Below, piece after piece: positions 19,234 to 28,723 of a stretch of DNA of 64,000 bases; position 1 is the stretch's first letter, and every line of letters begins with the position of its first letter. Both the position numbers and the translations under genes were made by a program. The stretch lies in contig NZ_JANAVY020000010.1 of NCBI RefSeq assembly GCF_025195085.2, positions 62,001-126,000 on the forward strand, written 5' to 3'. The notes below the pieces were generated by a model. It saw only the letters and a program-made list of their open reading frames with translations, had not been told where the DNA came from and made no database searches. This DNA is from Vibrio intestinalis (GTDB taxonomy: Bacteria; Pseudomonadota; Gammaproteobacteria; Enterobacterales; Vibrionaceae).

Positions 19234-19896
19234 GTGTCTAGCCCAACTTTGACAGATAAAGTCGCATTAATGATTCGCAAGGACATTCTGACTGGTGAAC
19301 TTCTGCCGGGTCAAAAACTGGTAGTCGCAGAACTTAAGGATAAATACAACGTCGGTGCGTCCCCTATTCGTGAAGCTCTTGTCCAACTGTCTTGGAGCAA
19401 GTACGTTTCTCTAGAGCCACAGAAAGGGTGCTGGGTAGCGCCGGTTTGTATCGAAGAATTATCTGATCTTTATGAGAGCCTACGTGTAGTCGCGAATGTA
19501 CTACTGAAAAAGGCCATCAATTCAGGTGATGAAAGCTGGGAGTTAGATGTGCTGACTTCTTTCCATAAACTATCACGCATGAAAGTGATCGATGGTGAAT
19601 ATGATTGGACCGAGTGGGAAGAGCGTCAACAGCAGTTCCACGTATCACTACTAGAAGGGGCAAACTCTAAGCACATGTTCAGCTTCTTTAGCGACTTGAT
19701 TAACCAAATTAAGCGTTACCGCTACTACGCAATCATCAATGGCTTGGACGTAAGCGCATTTGATATTGATGAATACGAAGCAATCATGAAGCTTGTGTTA
19801 GCCAAAGACAGTGAACAAGCGGCTGATAAATTTGATAGCCATCTAAATCGTTCAATGGAACAGATTCAACGCGTTATCGAAGAAACCGCCGCTTAA
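19234..19896 (+). CDS. GntR family regulator with FCD domain
   Basis: The N-terminal winged helix (about 5-70; LLPGQKLVVAELKDKYNVGASPIREAL) is the GntR pattern, followed by an all-helical FCD effector domain (about 80-210). I choose GTG at 19234 (220 residues) because GAGGAA lies 7 bases upstream; a longer form from TTG at 19189 adds 15 residues. FCD regulators usually sense small carboxylic acids. No target can be read from its neighbours: pykF upstream has its own terminator and the next gene is convergent. Confidence 0.85.
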   Translation: MSSPTLTDKVALMIRKDILTGELLPGQKLVVAELKDKYNVGASPIREALVQLSWSKYVSLEPQKGCWVAPVCIEELSDLYESLRVVANVLLKKAINSGDESWELDVLTSFHKLSRMKVIDGEYDWTEWEERQQQFHVSLLEGANSKHMFSFFSDLINQIKRYRYYAIINGLDVSAFDIDEYEAIMKLVLAKDSEQAADKFDSHLNRSMEQIQRVIEETAA

Positions 19897-19913
19897 GCGA
19901 ATGCAGAACCAAT

Positions 19914-19941
19914 AAAAAATCGAGCCTAGGCTCGATTTTTT
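19914..19941. terminator. bidirectional terminator
   Basis: TCGAGCCTAGGCTCGA (19920-19935), a perfect palindrome between an A-run and T7, shared by the converging GntR regulator and diguanylate cyclase genes. Confidence 0.9.
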
Positions 19942-21833
19942 TATGCTATATCATCACTGCTGTGGCAGATAGAGACTCGGTTTCGGCCATGAGCTTTGGA
20001 CTCATACAAAGCGATATCGGCACACTTATAACATCGAGTATTGTCACCCGTTAAGTCGGTTAAACCAATACTGATGGTGACTGGTACTTGCTCTGACATT
20101 TCGACGATGATGCGTAAGCGATTAAGCGCAATTTCCGCTTCAGCCACTGACGTTTGCGGCATGATCACAGCAAACTCTTCACCACCAATACGAGCGATAA
20201 AGTCCGTATCACGCAACGTGTCCATCATAATCGCACTGATTTGGCTGATAACTCTGTCGCCTTCATCGTGGCCAAGGTCATCGTTTACCCGTTTAAAGTA
20301 ATCAATATCTAGCAGCGCTAAACAAGATGGCTGAGCTTCAGGGTAGCGTTCCAAAATTCGCGCCGTTTTTCTCAGTTCAATCTCAAATTTACGGCGATTC
20401 CATAACTGGGTCAGCTCATCTTTTTCACTCAAGATACGTAGTCTATTTTCGAGCTCTTTACGCTCGCTGATATCAACTAACGAGGTAATGTAATAACTGA
20501 CTCGGCCAACTTTGGATAAAACTCTCTGAGTTCTCATCAGAGCAATCACTTGCCCATGATCTTTTCTGGTGGTGGATAAGGTCACTTCACCTTCCCACAG
20601 CTCATCATGGCTGACCGTTTCAAAGATCTCTAGCATGGTTTCAAAATGATCATCACCCATCAAAAGTTTGATGACGTTTTTCATCCTAAGCTGATCTTCG
20701 CTAAAACCGGTCAGTTGAGTGAACTCATCATTAATCATCATTGCGCGGTGGTAGCGATCTGAAATCAGTACTGCTGACATACCGCTCAAAGCCGCACGCG
20801 CTAGTTGGCTCTCAATACTGCGATTACGGTAATACAGTAGTGCCCATGTCGCAGGAACAGCGAAAGCCAATACCAAAATGAACACTAGCGTTGCTTCTTG
20901 TTTTAGAGATCGTAATTGCTCAGTCGAACGCTCAAACAATCTATGCTGGTCAAGAACAACGGTTAAGTAAAGTGTTGTATTGGGCATCAAACCCAGTTTC
21001 TTATAAGCGACAATACCGCCCTTCTCGACCACATAACCAGTATCTTGCTCGCTGGTCGTCATGGCTTGCCAAGCGGCAGGATAATAATTGGCGAGGTTAT
21101 ATTCCTTACGCTCTGACAGAATATGACCAAAAAGGAAATTAGGATTTTTATTGGCTAAATAGAATCCATTGTGATTGATTAATGAAGGCCGAAAATCATT
21201 ATCAGGTGAGTAGTTAAGACGCGATGCTAAATACCAAACATCCACATTCAGCATCAGATAACCAAGCCTCTCTCCTTCCGAACTCACCGGAGTCATGATT
21301 CTTAGTGCGGGTGTATAGGGCTGAACATACTGGCCATTTTCCATTTCAAGATCGATGCCCCATGAACCTATTTGCTCATTTTTTAGAGTCCGGGCATAGC
21401 TAAAGTAATCTCGCTGAGATTTATCTTGTAAGGTGGTGGCTATCGTTGATATCGAATCTAAGTGAGAATGGTCAAGGCGAATCTTCTCCACGCCGTTATT
21501 GTCTAAAAATCGTAGCTGACTGTACCAACGCTGATTTTTTACCACTGACCCCCAAACTTCTTCGACGATGGCTTTATTGGATGCACTCGGTTGATTGGCA
21601 TAATCAAACAAGCTGCGGCTATGTGAAAGAAGCTCAGTGACTGAGACAAATTGGTCACGTAAACTTTCGTATTCACGCTCACTGTAGATCAGCTGATGGA
21701 TGGCATCTTTGGCAGTTTGTCGCACGATCGCGGACTTCATCTCGTAGTACTCTTGGACGTAGTACAGCGAGACTAAAAAAAACAGCGTCAGCGTTGTGCC
21801 GACTAAAGAAAAAAAAGTGTATTTACGTTGCAT
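19941..21833 (-). CDS. membrane sensor diguanylate cyclase (periplasmic sensor, PAS, GGDEF)
   Basis: The 630-residue protein has a membrane helix at about 7-27, a periplasmic Cache-like sensor region (about 30-305), a second helix (about 312-332), a PAS domain (about 340-460) and a GGDEF domain (about 465-625). The catalytic motif GGEEF (550-554) is intact, and the inhibitory-site motif RxxD (RDTD, 541-544) is exactly five residues in front, so the enzyme should make cyclic di-GMP and be product-inhibited. There is no EAL domain. The signal sensed is unknown. It stands alone, with a shared terminator at its 3' end. Confidence 0.92.
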   Translation of the reverse strand: MQRKYTFFSLVGTTLTLFFLVSLYYVQEYYEMKSAIVRQTAKDAIHQLIYSEREYESLRDQFVSVTELLSHSRSLFDYANQPSASNKAIVEEVWGSVVKNQRWYSQLRFLDNNGVEKIRLDHSHLDSISTIATTLQDKSQRDYFSYARTLKNEQIGSWGIDLEMENGQYVQPYTPALRIMTPVSSEGERLGYLMLNVDVWYLASRLNYSPDNDFRPSLINHNGFYLANKNPNFLFGHILSERKEYNLANYYPAAWQAMTTSEQDTGYVVEKGGIVAYKKLGLMPNTTLYLTVVLDQHRLFERSTEQLRSLKQEATLVFILVLAFAVPATWALLYYRNRSIESQLARAALSGMSAVLISDRYHRAMMINDEFTQLTGFSEDQLRMKNVIKLLMGDDHFETMLEIFETVSHDELWEGEVTLSTTRKDHGQVIALMRTQRVLSKVGRVSYYITSLVDISERKELENRLRILSEKDELTQLWNRRKFEIELRKTARILERYPEAQPSCLALLDIDYFKRVNDDLGHDEGDRVISQISAIMMDTLRDTDFIARIGGEEFAVIMPQTSVAEAEIALNRLRIIVEMSEQVPVTISIGLTDLTGDNTRCYKCADIALYESKAHGRNRVSICHSSDDIA

Positions 21834-21940
21834 AATGCCGCAGTAGGGATTTGCGTGGTGGGTATTATATACTCAAACGTTGGAAAATTATCCGTTTGAT
21901 TTAAATCTAAATTTAGTAAATTGACGACATTTATCGTAAA

Positions 21941-21962
21941 TTTGGCCGCAAAAGCGGCCAAA
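21941..21962. terminator. hairpin after yggE
   Basis: TTTGGCCGC-AAAA-GCGGCCAAA (21941-21962), a 9-bp stem just after the yggE stop. The U-tract on the minus strand is weak. Confidence 0.6.
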
Positions 21963-21971
21963 TAAAGAAAA

Positions 21972-22667
21972 CTAATCTTCCATTCGGTAAATGACGTCAA
22001 CTCGGTCTCGAATAACTAAGGTAGAATCTTGATACCCGTTAGATTCAGCCTTCATATCCATACTCATCGCACGCATCAATACTGGCTGAGTTTGGTGCGA
22101 ATTGTAATTGATTTGCCACACGCCAACTAAATCTTTACCAAATCCTTTCGCCAAAGATTGCGCCTTTTTCTCGGCATCTTTTATCGCGGCTAAACGTGCT
22201 TGCTCATGATATTTAGCTTCGTCTTTTACTTTCAAAGTAATGTTGTCGACCTGATTGATGCCCGAGCTTAAAGCCACATCTAAAGTATGGTTAAGTTTAT
22301 CTAGCTCAACCACTTTCACCGTGACTGTGCGTGTCGCTCGATAGCCTACCAACTCAGGTTTGCCCTTTTTTGGATAATGATATTGTGGGGCAATATAAAG
22401 ATTGGTACTTGAGATATTCTCAGCCTCAATACCATTCTCTTTCAATAATGCAAGAAAATCACTCACCACTTTATCAACGCCTTGTTTAGCTTGCTCTGCC
22501 GTCATGGTGCTCTCTACCACTTTCACAGAAAATTCGGCCATATCAGGCGTTGCGATGACTTCACCGTAACCACTCGTGGAAAGATGAGGAAAGTCCATAG
22601 AGTTGGCGACTGCGCCAAAACTCATACCAGCAGAAAGAGCCAGTAATAGTGCAGATACCTTTTTCAT
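21972..22667 (-). CDS. yggE: SIMPL-domain periplasmic protein (YggE, oxidative stress defence)
   Basis: The 231-residue SIMPL/DUF541 protein has a Sec signal peptide (MKKVSALLLALS..., cleavage near AVA-N). The start is at 22667; a longer frame to 22829 has no signal-like N-terminus and runs into argP. The mature part shows the family patterns GYGEVIATPDMAEFSV and ARLAAIKDAEKKAQSLA. In E. coli YggE lowers oxidative damage and lies between argO and argP; the same trio is kept here with argO divergent. The molecular activity is unknown. Confidence 0.9.
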   Translation of the reverse strand: MKKVSALLLALSAGMSFGAVANSMDFPHLSTSGYGEVIATPDMAEFSVKVVESTMTAEQAKQGVDKVVSDFLALLKENGIEAENISSTNLYIAPQYHYPKKGKPELVGYRATRTVTVKVVELDKLNHTLDVALSSGINQVDNITLKVKDEAKYHEQARLAAIKDAEKKAQSLAKGFGKDLVGVWQINYNSHQTQPVLMRAMSMDMKAESNGYQDSTLVIRDRVDVIYRMED

Positions 22668-22764
22668 ACTGTAAACCTTATGAATGAAGTTGACCTTTAC
22701 ATCATAAGTGAATCTACCCAGCGCACCAATTCTCCACCTCAGAAATGACACAATTTTAACCAAG

Positions 22765-23664
22765 TTAGCTCGGTAGAATCGCTCTCGCGTGCTCGATAAT
22801 TGCTTGCGAAATTGATTTGAGTAAACCACTTTCTAACTGCCAGTGGTGCCAGTAGATTCGGTGAGATAAGAAGAAATCAGGCGTAATGTTGACTAGAGTC
22901 CCTAGCTCTAATTCTTGCTCTATTTGCAGCCGAGGGATCAAACAATAAGCCACGCCGCTTAGTGCCAGTTTGACGAACGCTTCAGAGCTGCGCACCGTAT
23001 GCTTGATAATACTGCCTTTGGCTAAATTGAAGTGCTGATGAACAAATCGCTCATGCATATCATCATGTTGATCAAATGCCACCGCGGGTGCGCGCTGTAG
23101 GGAATCTCGATTAACACCTTGCGGAAAATAGCGCTGACAAAAATCAGGGCTGGCAACACACAAGTAATCCACTCGGCCTAAGTAGTCAGCCTCACAACCT
23201 GCAATGGGTTGTTCTTCTAAACTAATTGCGCCTGCCACCTCACCTCTTCTTAGCCTTTCTAGCGTTCTTACTTCATCATCAACGGTTAAGTTAATTTCGA
23301 CCCGAGCCTCTCGCATCAATTGAGTTAAGCTAGGCAATAACCAAGTCGCTAAACTATCTGCGTTAGTCGCCAGTGAAACCCTCAATGGTTTGCTGCTGGC
23401 TTCATTGGTCAACTCTGGTACCAGTTCACTTTCCAAAATGCGCACCCTGCGATAAAGGCCGAGTAACTTTTTACCCACTGGCGTCGGCCTAGGCGGGTGT
23501 TCTCTTACCAAAGCGGGTTGAGCAAGGAATTTTTCTAGCTGTTTAAGCCGTTGTGATACCGCCGATTGAGAGATACAGAGCTCATCCGCAGCGCGCTCAA
23601 AACTGCCCTGTTGAACAATGCAATCTAACGCTTCTATCCATTTGTAATCTAAGCCTCGCACCAC
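22765..23664 (-). CDS. argP: LysR-type regulator ArgP
   Basis: The 299-residue LysR regulator has an N-terminal helix-turn-helix (about 5-65; [23 protein letters not shown]), closely following E. coli ArgP, and a C-terminal effector domain. ArgP senses arginine and lysine and activates argO. Two GTG codons are adjacent at 23664 and 23661; the second has better spacing from the AGGA upstream, so the true protein may be one residue shorter. It is divergent from argO across 128 bases, the expected place for its binding site. Confidence 0.93.
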   Translation of the reverse strand: MVRGLDYKWIEALDCIVQQGSFERAADELCISQSAVSQRLKQLEKFLAQPALVREHPPRPTPVGKKLLGLYRRVRILESELVPELTNEASSKPLRVSLATNADSLATWLLPSLTQLMREARVEINLTVDDEVRTLERLRRGEVAGAISLEEQPIAGCEADYLGRVDYLCVASPDFCQRYFPQGVNRDSLQRAPAVAFDQHDDMHERFVHQHFNLAKGSIIKHTVRSSEAFVKLALSGVAYCLIPRLQIEQELELGTLVNITPDFFLSHRIYWHHWQLESGLLKSISQAIIEHARAILPS

Positions 23665-23792
23665 AATTCCTTTTCTTTCTCTCTATCATTAGCATCACTT
23701 ATACTCGATTAAAATCATTAAATATACTTATTTAACACCAAACGTTATCTTGTCGCCCATCTTAAAAATTCCATCACTTTGGAGAGAATACA

Positions 23793-24422
23793 GTGAGCTT
23801 TTGGGTGTTATTACAAGGGTTTGGCTTAGGCGCAACCATGATCATTCCTATTGGTGCGCAAAATGCGTATGTACTTAATCAGGGTATTAAGCGCAATCAT
23901 CATCTGACAACCGCGACCATTTGTAGCCTATTAGACACCCTATTTATCTCGCTTGGCATCTTTGGCGGCGGTGCTTTGCTATCTCAAAGTGAATGGTTAC
24001 TGACTTCAGTCACACTAGGTGGTATCGCGTTTCTTTCTGTTTATGGCGCGCTATCACTCAAAAGTGCGTTTCAATATCATCATCAAAAAGAGTCGCAACG
24101 AGAAGTTACCGCGCGTGGTAAGCGCACCGTCATTTTAGGCGCATTATCGGTTACGGTACTTAACCCACATTTGTATTTAGACACTGTGGTTATACTGGGC
24201 TCAATTGGAGGCCAATTTGAAGGACAAGAGCGTTTATCTTTTGCGATTGGCACCATCATGGCCTCTTTCGTTTGGTTCTACTCGCTCTCTATTGGCGCTG
24301 CAAAACTTGGCCCGACTCTATCAAAGCCTAAGGTAAAACAAGGCATTGATATTGCTGTCGCGCTGATGATGTTCACCATTGCAGGTTTACTAAGTAAAGA
24401 GCTCATTCATCAATATTGGTAA
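23793..24422 (+). CDS. argO: arginine exporter ArgO (LysE family)
   Basis: The 209-residue LysE/ArgO family membrane protein has about six helices and the family-typical start GFGLGATMIIPIGAQNAYVLNQG. It exports arginine (and toxic analogues) from the cell. It starts at GTG 23793 with GGAGAG upstream. It is divergent from its activator gene argP, as in E. coli. Confidence 0.95.
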   Translation: MSFWVLLQGFGLGATMIIPIGAQNAYVLNQGIKRNHHLTTATICSLLDTLFISLGIFGGGALLSQSEWLLTSVTLGGIAFLSVYGALSLKSAFQYHHQKESQREVTARGKRTVILGALSVTVLNPHLYLDTVVILGSIGGQFEGQERLSFAIGTIMASFVWFYSLSIGAAKLGPTLSKPKVKQGIDIAVALMMFTIAGLLSKELIHQYW

Positions 24423-24427
24423 CAGAC

Positions 24428-24910
24428 ATGGACAAACTAGAGCATTTATATCAAGCAAACATCGCGTTACTCAGCCAACTAAATGTCGAATACAACCAAT
24501 GGCAACACGAACCGATATTAGATTTTGAAACCGATGTCATTGTGGCCAAAAGACTCGGTTGGACAGCAACCCATACTAAGAGTCTATTTTTGAAGCTCAA
24601 AGGAGGCGGTCACGCGCTGTTTCTAACCGAGAAAGACACCCGTTTAGATGGCAAAGCACTAAAAGCATTATTGGGTAAAAGGCCATCAATTTGCGATGAT
24701 CAGCAGATGTCCGAAATAACAGGTTGCGTAGCAGGGGCGGTATGTCCTTTTACTCTGCCGCAAGATGTTCCCATTGTGGTCGACAGCCGCCTTCATCAAG
24801 AAGATGAAATTCTCTATACCCCAGCAAGGCCAGACATCACCTTCTCAATCAAAGGCGCTGATTTAAAAACAGTGCTAGGCAGCCTACCGAATCCAATCCA
24901 TGAGCTATAA
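24428..24910 (+). CDS. YbaK/prolyl-tRNA deacylase-like protein (ProX type)
   Basis: The product is 160 residues with the YbaK/EbsC aminoacyl-tRNA-editing fold. The motif GCVAGAVCPF corresponds to the family GxxxGxVSPF loop, and KSLFLKLK(G)GGHALFL matches the ProX N-terminal pattern. Such proteins hydrolyse mischarged tRNAs in trans, commonly Ala-tRNAPro. ATG 24428 is 5 bases after argO, so the two are probably co-transcribed. The exact tRNA substrate is not readable. Confidence 0.8.
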   Translation: MDKLEHLYQANIALLSQLNVEYNQWQHEPILDFETDVIVAKRLGWTATHTKSLFLKLKGGGHALFLTEKDTRLDGKALKALLGKRPSICDDQQMSEITGCVAGAVCPFTLPQDVPIVVDSRLHQEDEILYTPARPDITFSIKGADLKTVLGSLPNPIHEL

Positions 24911-24934
24911 AAAAAGCGAGGCTAATGCCTCGCT
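24909..24934. terminator. terminator between ybaK-like gene and mscS
   Basis: GCGAGGC-TAAT-GCCTCGC (24916-24933) with an A7 run on its left. Read on the minus strand it is a hairpin plus U-tract ending mscS transcription; on the plus strand the T-tract is short. Confidence 0.8.
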
Positions 24935-24968
24935 TCATTCAATCTCGCTTAATCACTTTAAACAGTAA

Positions 24969-25835
24969 TTAGCCTTCCACCTTGTTTAGGTGAACATCCA
25001 TTTGTGGGAATGGAATTTCAATACCCGCTTCATCCAGCGCTTCTTTAATCGCTTGCGTTGAATCAAAGTAAACATCCCAGTAATCGGCTGTTTTACACCA
25101 TGGACGAACCACAAAATTCACAGAAGAGTCAGCTAGCGCCAGTACACCAATTTGGATATCAGGGTTCTTAAGAATACGCTCATCTTTCTCTAGCGCGGCA
25201 CGAATTACGTTCTTAGTCAGTTTTAAATCTGCACCGTAAGAAACGCCGATAGTCAGATCGACACGACGTGTTTCATGGCGTGAGTAGTTCGTGATTGGGC
25301 CACCAATAACACCAGAGTTTGGCACAACAACCATTTTGTTGTCTGGCGTTTTTAGAACGGTTTGGAAGATTTGAATCGCTTCAACACTACCTGCAACACC
25401 GCCAACTTCCACGTAATCGCCGGATTTGAAAGGACGGAACGCCACAATCAACACACCAGCAGCAAAGTTAGATAGAGAGCCTTGTAACGCAAGACCAACA
25501 GCTAAACCCGCGGCACCAATTACAGCAACCACAGACGCGGTTTGAACACCAATGCGGCTTAGAGCAGCAATCAGCACGATAACAAATAGCATGTAGCGCA
25601 CTAGGCCATGTACAAACTCAACAACAGCTTTATCTAGTTTCTTCTTCTCTAATACTTTCGAGACGCTGTTTGCCACCATCTTAGTGATGATGTTACCGAT
25701 AAACAGAATTAGAACGGCTGAAATGATGTTTACACCGTATTGAACAAGTAAGTCTGAGTTGTTTGCCAACCAGTTTTCAGCATGGGCTAAGCCATCTACT
25801 AATGGAGTTTGAATCTCCACTGATTCACCTGACAT
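24969..25835 (-). CDS. mscS: small-conductance mechanosensitive channel
   Basis: The 288-residue MscS has three N-terminal helices, with the pore-lining TM3 rich in Gly and Ala (VIGAAGLAVGLALQGSLSNFAAGVLI), then the cytoplasmic beta and alpha/beta vestibule. Length matches E. coli MscS (286). It opens under hypo-osmotic shock to release solutes. It lies downstream of fba on the same strand as in E. coli, but fba has its own terminator and a 326-bp gap separates them. Confidence 0.96.
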   Translation of the reverse strand: MSGESVEIQTPLVDGLAHAENWLANNSDLLVQYGVNIISAVLILFIGNIITKMVANSVSKVLEKKKLDKAVVEFVHGLVRYMLFVIVLIAALSRIGVQTASVVAVIGAAGLAVGLALQGSLSNFAAGVLIVAFRPFKSGDYVEVGGVAGSVEAIQIFQTVLKTPDNKMVVVPNSGVIGGPITNYSRHETRRVDLTIGVSYGADLKLTKNVIRAALEKDERILKNPDIQIGVLALADSSVNFVVRPWCKTADYWDVYFDSTQAIKEALDEAGIEIPFPQMDVHLNKVEG

Positions 25836-26107
25836 AAAAATTTCCTCTTAAAATAAACGACTTAACAAGCCGCGCTGCTTTTATAACGACAAATTCCATA
25901 TTGACTTTCTTAGTGAGGGCGTCAATTTTGCGCGACGATATCCCAATTTATAGATTATGCAAAGTCAACTTTGTGCAAAGATAATCAAAAACAGTGATTT
26001 AGGGGGCTCAAGATATCGACCTGTTAAAGATTACGCATGCACTTTACATTTCGCCACATTTTTTTAGCAAAAATTGCTTATGTCTTATAACTACTCAAAA
26101 AAAGAGC
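25836..26107. other. mscS upstream region with nested repeats
   Basis: No gene seen. TGCAAAG occurs twice (25958-25964 and 25974-25980) and the block is bounded by GATTAT (25953-25958) and ATAATC (25981-25986), giving a 34-bp imperfect dyad that could be a protein-binding site or hairpin in the mscS promoter region. I do not recognise a known regulator motif. Confidence 0.35.
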
Positions 26108-26136
26108 AAAAAAAACCCGCTCAATGAGCGGGTTTT
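26108..26136 (-). terminator. intrinsic terminator of fba
   Basis: AAAACCCGCTCA (26112-26123) and TGAGCGGGTTTT (26125-26136) form a 12-bp dyad; the A-run on its left is the U-tract on the minus strand, 26 bases after the fba stop. Confidence 0.92.
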
Positions 26137-26161
26137 CAAAACGATTAATTCTGAATCAGAA

Positions 26162-27238
26162 TTATAGTACGTCGATAGCGTTAAGGTCTTTGAACGCTTG
26201 CTCAAGACGAGTAACCATTGAAGTTTGAGCCGCACGTAGCCATACGCGTGGATCGTAGTACTTCTTGTTTGGCGCATCTTCGCCAGTTGGGTTACCGATT
26301 TGGCCTTGTAGGTAATCGCGGTTTTCAGCTTCGTACGCACGGATACCATCCCAAGTAGCCCACTGTGTATCAGTATCGATGTTCATTTTGATAACACCGT
26401 AGCCGATAGACTCTTGGATTTCTGCTTCAGTAGAACCAGAACCACCGTGGAATACGAAGTTTAGAGCGTTAGGTGCAATACCGAACTTCTCTGCACAGTA
26501 TGCTTGAGAATCACGTAGGATAGTTGGAGTTAGAACAACGTTACCTGGCTTGTAAACACCGTGTACGTTACCGAAAGATGCTGCGATAGTGAAGCGGTGT
26601 GAAACAGCGTTTAGTTTCTCGTATGCGTAAGCAACGTCTTCTGGAGAAGTGTAAAGCTCAGATGCGTCCATGTGAGAGTTATCTACGCCGTCTTCTTCAC
26701 CACCAGTACAACCTAGTTCGATTTCTAGAGTCATGTTCATTTTAGCCATGCGCTCTAGGTACTTAGCAGAAATTTCGATGTTCTCTTCTAGAGACTCTTC
26801 AGAAAGGTCAATCATATGAGAAGAGAATAGAGGCTTACCAGTTTGAGCGAAGAACTCTTCACCCGCGTCTAGAAGACCGTCGATCCATGGAAGAAGTTTC
26901 TTAGCAGCGTGGTCAGTGTGAAGAATTACAGGGATACCGTAAGCTTCAGCTACAGCGTGTACGTATTTTGCACCAGCTACAGCACCAAGGATTTGAGCAC
27001 CTTGACCTTCAAGTTTAACACCTTTACCAGCGAAGAAGCCTGCGCCACCGTTAGAGAACTGAACGATAACTGGAGCTTTAACTTTAGCCGCTGCTTCTAG
27101 TACTGCGTTTACTGAGTCAGTACCAACACAGTTTACTGCAGGAAGAGCAAATTTGTTTTCTTTCGCTACTTCAAAAACTTTCTGAACGTCATCACCAGCG
27201 ATAACACCTGGTTTTACGAAATCGAAGATCTTAGACAT
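26162..27238 (-). CDS. fba: class II fructose-bisphosphate aldolase
   Basis: The 358-residue zinc-dependent aldolase interconverts fructose 1,6-bisphosphate and two triose phosphates. Zinc and substrate motifs seen are HTDHAAKKLLPW, LEIELGCTGGEEDG, FGNVHGVYKPG and HGGSGS. The length matches E. coli FbaA. It is the last gene of epd-pgk-fba. A PurR-like palindrome lies 73 bases upstream of the start. Codon use is that of a very highly expressed gene. Confidence 0.98.
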   Translation of the reverse strand: MSKIFDFVKPGVIAGDDVQKVFEVAKENKFALPAVNCVGTDSVNAVLEAAAKVKAPVIVQFSNGGAGFFAGKGVKLEGQGAQILGAVAGAKYVHAVAEAYGIPVILHTDHAAKKLLPWIDGLLDAGEEFFAQTGKPLFSSHMIDLSEESLEENIEISAKYLERMAKMNMTLEIELGCTGGEEDGVDNSHMDASELYTSPEDVAYAYEKLNAVSHRFTIAASFGNVHGVYKPGNVVLTPTILRDSQAYCAEKFGIAPNALNFVFHGGSGSTEAEIQESIGYGVIKMNIDTDTQWATWDGIRAYEAENRDYLQGQIGNPTGEDAPNKKYYDPRVWLRAAQTSMVTRLEQAFKDLNAIDVL

Positions 27239-27310
27239 GGGATGTAATCCTATTAGCTGTCATTTCCAAAAAATGGTCGTTTTATTAAAAAAACGATTAA
27301 GTTTAAATTC

Positions 27311-27326
27311 TTGCAAACGTTTGCTC
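27311..27326. promoter_or_regulatory. PurR-like palindrome upstream of fba
   Basis: The core GCAAACGTTTGC (27313-27324) is a perfect 12-bp palindrome identical to the centre of the PurR consensus ACGCAAACGTTTGCGT. Other LacI-family proteins bind similar sites, so the regulator is not certain. Confidence 0.55.
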
Positions 27327-27406
27327 ACAATGCGCGCTATTCTATCAGAGAATAATGTGACATGCAGCAAACAAGAAAGCGGGAGAATACTCCCACCTTC
27401 ATTTAA

Positions 27407-28567
27407 TTATTTTGCGCGAGCTTCTAGCATTTCTACTGCTGGAAGAACTTTACCTTCTACAAACTCAAGGAAAGCGCCGCCGCCTGTTGAGATGTAAGAA
27501 ACGTCCGCTTTGATACCGAACTGGTCGATTGCTGCTAGAGTGTCACCACCGCCAGCTACAGAGAAGCCTTCAGAAGCTGCGATTGCTTCAGAGATACCTT
27601 TAGTACCCGCTTCGAAGTTCTTGAATTCGAATACGCCTACTGGACCGTTCCATAGGATAGTCTTAGCGTTTTTCAGGATTTCAGCTAGCTCAGCAGTTGA
27701 ATCTGGACCTAGGTCGAAGATCATGTCGTCATCTTGAACGTCAGCAACGTTTTTGATTTCAGCTTCAGCGTTCTCGTCGAATGCTTTTGCACATGCTACG
27801 TCAGTTGCAACTGGAATCGCACACTCGTCCATTAGCTTCTTAGCAGTACCTACTAAGTCAGCTTCGTATAGAGATTTACCAACGTTGTGGCCAGCAGCAG
27901 CGATGAATGTGTTCGCGATACCACCACCAACAACTAGTTGGTCAGCGATTTTAGATAGAGACTCAAGAACAGTTAGCTTAGTAGAAACTTTTGAACCACC
28001 TACGATAGCAACCATTGGACGAGCTGGCTTGTCCATTGCTTTGCCTAGAGCTTCAAGTTCGTTAGCTAGTAGAGGACCAGCACATGCTACAGGAGCGTGC
28101 ATACCAACGCCGTGAGTAGAAGCTTGTGCACGGTGAGCAGTACCGAACGCGTCCATTACGAATACGTCACATAGTGCTGCGTAAGCTTTAGATAGCTCTT
28201 CTTCGTTCTTCTTCTCGCCTTTGTTGAAGCGAACGTTTTCAAGAACAGTTAGTTCACCAGCGTTTAGCTCTAGGCCGTTTAGGTAGTCTTTCGCTAGTTT
28301 AACTTCGCAGTCTAGTGCGTCGTTTAGGTAGTTAACTACAGGTAGTAGAGAGAACTCTTCAGCGTATTCACCTTCAGTAGGACGACCTAGGTGAGAAGTA
28401 ACCATTACTTTAGCGCCTGCTTCTAGACAGTGCTTAATAGTTGGTAGTGAAGCTAGGATACGTGCATCAGAAGTCACTTTGCCTTCTTTTACTGGTACGT
28501 TTAGGTCAGCACGGATGAATACACGTTTACCTGCTAGATCCAGGTCAGTCATCTTGATTACAGACAT
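27407..28567 (-). CDS. pgk: phosphoglycerate kinase
   Basis: The 386-residue glycolytic kinase forms ATP from 1,3-bisphosphoglycerate. The start [11 protein letters not shown] at 28567 has AGGACA-type spacing upstream; a 5-residue longer frame exists but is not conserved-looking. The motifs [16 protein letters not shown] and the nucleotide-binding GGGDTLAAI are present. It is the middle gene of epd-pgk-fba, 156 bases after epd and 168 before fba. Strong codon bias. Confidence 0.98.
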   Translation of the reverse strand: MSVIKMTDLDLAGKRVFIRADLNVPVKEGKVTSDARILASLPTIKHCLEAGAKVMVTSHLGRPTEGEYAEEFSLLPVVNYLNDALDCEVKLAKDYLNGLELNAGELTVLENVRFNKGEKKNEEELSKAYAALCDVFVMDAFGTAHRAQASTHGVGMHAPVACAGPLLANELEALGKAMDKPARPMVAIVGGSKVSTKLTVLESLSKIADQLVVGGGIANTFIAAAGHNVGKSLYEADLVGTAKKLMDECAIPVATDVACAKAFDENAEAEIKNVADVQDDDMIFDLGPDSTAELAEILKNAKTILWNGPVGVFEFKNFEAGTKGISEAIAASEGFSVAGGGDTLAAIDQFGIKADVSYISTGGGAFLEFVEGKVLPAVEMLEARAK

Positions 28568-28723
28568 GATTTGTCCTCTCAAATAATAAATAGATAAAGT
28601 TTTTGAAAACTCGGCAACCCTGCCAAGCCTGTTAATTCTTCAAACTGTTTGGGGATATGGAGACCCTTCAAACTTATTTCAAGGGAAAAAATAATTTTAT
28701 TTCCATATTCCTTTTGGGCGTAT

